Origin: Pseudomonadota bacterium
Lineage (GTDB): Bacteria > Bdellovibrionota > JAFGOL01
Length of the DNA stretch: 6,452 nt
Reading direction: 5' to 3'
Assembly (NCBI GenBank): GCA_026390535.1
Contig: JAPLFT010000259.1
Location: 1-6,452, forward strand
Both the position numbers and the translations under genes were made by a program. Under the pieces are notes generated by a model, which saw nothing but the letters and a program-made list of their open reading frames with translations, was not told the origin of the DNA and did no database searches. Every line of letters starts with the position of its first letter. The stretch's first letter is position 1. Shown piece after piece: positions 5,638 through 6,452 of this stretch.

Positions 5638-6362
5638 ACAATATGCGTATTAATATAAAACTACGAAAAAAAAATGAACCAAGTTGCAGTTTGGATGCAG
5701 AATACGGAAGCCGCGAGGCCTGCGCCGCAGGCGTACACGAACGTACGTCGAGAAGCAGGCAAGTGGCTGACAAAGTTCTGCGCCAAAATGCAATTTGGTA
5801 TAATAGAAGAGGACAGGTCGCTGTTGAATTCCTTATTATGTTTATACTCTCTGCGAGTCTTCTTTTTTATATCTTTTACTTTGCAATATCACTCTCAGCC
5901 CTTCAGTATCAACAGTACGTTACGTTTATGGTCGGTAGGGCAATAACTTCGTCTTCTTCCACATATGCCGATAAAAGTACCAGGGCAAATGCCGTTTTAG
6001 CAAGTTTTAGTGGAACAGACAGTTCAAAGCTTCTTGTGGTTAGTGCTCCTGTCTGTTCCATCAATGATTCGAGTACAGGTTTTAGGAATATTATGAAATA
6101 TTGGGGAGGCAATCAAACCGGATTAAGATACAGTACTTTTTCTACAGCAGGTATTGCGTGCAATGTACAGATGAGCCAGGTACTTCCTAATATTTTATTA
6201 GGGAGTAAGAACAATCTTACAGTGGCCATAGAATCCATGACAGGCAGTGAAATATCGGATGATCACTGCAAATGCCTTATTAATGATTATAATAACACGT
6301 GGGAAGACTGTTTAACCTCGGGAGGAACGGCAAATGCCGTCATGATAGACAATGGTTGTTAG
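5634..6362 (+). CDS. TadE-like/class III minor prepilin with element-extended leader
   Basis: A 242-residue prepilin-like protein. The processing site is G60^Q61-V-A-V-E65-F66, preceded by Y-N-R-R, and the hydrophobic helix runs from about 66 to 88. The mature domain (about 182 residues) has a Ser/Thr-rich stretch and six cysteines (141, 176, 212, 214, 226, 242) that could form disulfides outside the membrane. The 60-residue leader is far longer than the 8-14 residues of its neighbours because residues 16-55 are encoded by the repeat element at 5679-5798. Without it the leader would read MNNMRINIKLRKKNE then YNRRG, a normal basic leader. Start choices are GTG 5634 (GTGA overlap) or ATG 5643; GTG 5763, inside the element, would give a leader of 17 residues. 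No clear ribosome site is seen. Whether the long form is processed, or the gene is impaired, cannot be told. Confidence 0.8.
   Translation: MNNMRINIKLRKKNEPSCSLDAEYGSREACAAGVHERTSRSRQVADKVLRQNAIWYNRRGQVAVEFLIMFILSASLLFYIFYFAISLSALQYQQYVTFMVGRAITSSSSTYADKSTRANAVLASFSGTDSSKLLVVSAPVCSINDSSTGFRNIMKYWGGNQTGLRYSTFSTAGIACNVQMSQVLPNILLGSKNNLTVAIESMTGSEISDDHCKCLINDYNNTWEDCLTSGGTANAVMIDNGC
5679..5798 (+). mobile_element. 120-base palindromic element inserted in frame in a prepilin leader
   Basis: The ends are imperfect inverted repeats. The left begins CCAAGTTGCAGTTTGG (5679-5694) followed by a TGCAGAA block (5696-5702). The right end, read on the other strand, begins CCAAATTGCATTTTGG (5798-5783) followed by CGCAGAA (5782-5776). 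Matching continues in patches inward: AGCC at 5709-5712 with GGCT at 5765-5768, and GCCTGC at 5718-5723 with GCAGGC at 5755-5760. Inside is a small perfect hairpin, GCCTGC-GCC-GCAGGC (5718-5732), and CGTAC/GTACG arms (5732-5736, 5743-5747). GC is 67 of 120 by hand count (56%), against clearly AT-rich flanks. It has no protein of its own, so it would be non-autonomous. Length is exactly 40 codons, with no stop in the host frame. No clear target duplication is visible. It could be a small MITE or a Rickettsia-palindromic-element analogue; family unknown. Confidence 0.65.
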
Positions 6363-6452
6363 AAAGAACAAAAAGGGGCAGGCGATGATAGAGACAATTT
6401 TTATGTTGCCTTTTATTATCGTATTGTTCTTTTTCATCTATCAGTCTTATAC
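6352..6452 (+). CDS. Fifth prepilin-like gene, start only (cut by window end)
   Basis: The visible 33 residues start MVVRKNKKG^QAMIET and continue as a hydrophobic stretch (IFMLPFIIVLFFFIYQSY). This is the same basic leader, Gly-Gln cleavage site, Glu at mature position 5 and membrane helix as in the four genes before it. The ATG at 6352 overlaps the previous gene by 11 bases, implying coupled translation; no ribosome site is well placed (GGGAGG at about 6319-6325 is too far). The Glu-Thr and the Pro within the helix (MLPF) recall TadE/TadG-like pseudopilins. The gene runs off the end of the window, so length and family remain open. Confidence 0.72.
   Translation, partial: MVVRKNKKGQAMIETIFMLPFIIVLFFFIYQSY

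Noticed and set aside
5679..5798. Integron attC site
   Set aside because: The block is about the right size and palindromic, but I see no RYYYAAC/GTTRRRY core pair at the ends, and it lies inside a reading frame rather than after a cassette gene.
5674..5946. A 90-residue plus-strand frame overlapping the fourth prepilin
   Set aside because: It runs across the inserted element and then out of frame through the clear membrane helix of the prepilin; its C-terminal half looks like shadow sequence.

Overview
The window is a plus-strand gene block from a bacterium with moderately AT-rich DNA. It has two parts: a membrane-bound FHA-domain module (positions 9-4755) and a prepilin operon (4838 to the end). 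Inner-membrane proteins with large extracytoplasmic TPR or Cache-like domains suggest a Gram-negative-type envelope. Class III signal peptides (Gly^Gln-x-x-x-Glu) on small pilins are best known from archaea, but also occur in some poorly cultured bacterial phyla. The sigma-70 promoter shows this is a bacterium. I cannot name the lineage; Omnitrophota, Elusimicrobiota or a delta-proteobacterium-like group are guesses.

Module 1 is a tightly packed operon. The first gene (9-1136) encodes FHA, a membrane segment, a Cache-like sensor region and a second membrane segment. A PAS-domain reading frame (1093-1560) overlaps its end and is probably its severed C-terminal half; removing one G from GGGG at 1119-1122 joins the two frames. 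Next come an FHA-membrane-TPR protein (1568-2551) and, overlapping it by ATGA, a 735-residue protein with two FHA domains, a Lys/Glu-rich linker, one membrane segment and TPR-like helices (2548-4755). The first FHA domain of the large protein has lost key phosphothreonine-binding residues.

The 82-base gap at 4756-4837 carries a textbook promoter (TTGACA, 17 bases, TATAAT, with an extended -10 TG) and a perfect AAGGAGG ribosome site. Module 2 then encodes five prepilin-like proteins in a row: a 65-residue probable major pilin, a second small pilin, two larger minor pilins, and the start of a fifth cut by the window edge. All share a short basic leader followed by G^QxxxE and a hydrophobic helix. 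Only the first has a strong ribosome site, which would favour one abundant and several scarce pilins.

The most unusual item is a 120-base, GC-rich element with imperfect terminal inverted repeats (5679-5798). It sits in frame inside the leader-coding part of the fourth prepilin gene and adds exactly 40 codons. It resembles, in behaviour only, the in-frame palindromic elements of Rickettsia.

Inferred model: the FHA proteins read Ser/Thr phosphorylation in the cytoplasm and connect it through the membrane to periplasmic scaffolds acting with a Tad/Flp-like or archaellum-like pilus. No ATPase, secretin or prepilin peptidase is in view, so this link rests on gene order alone.
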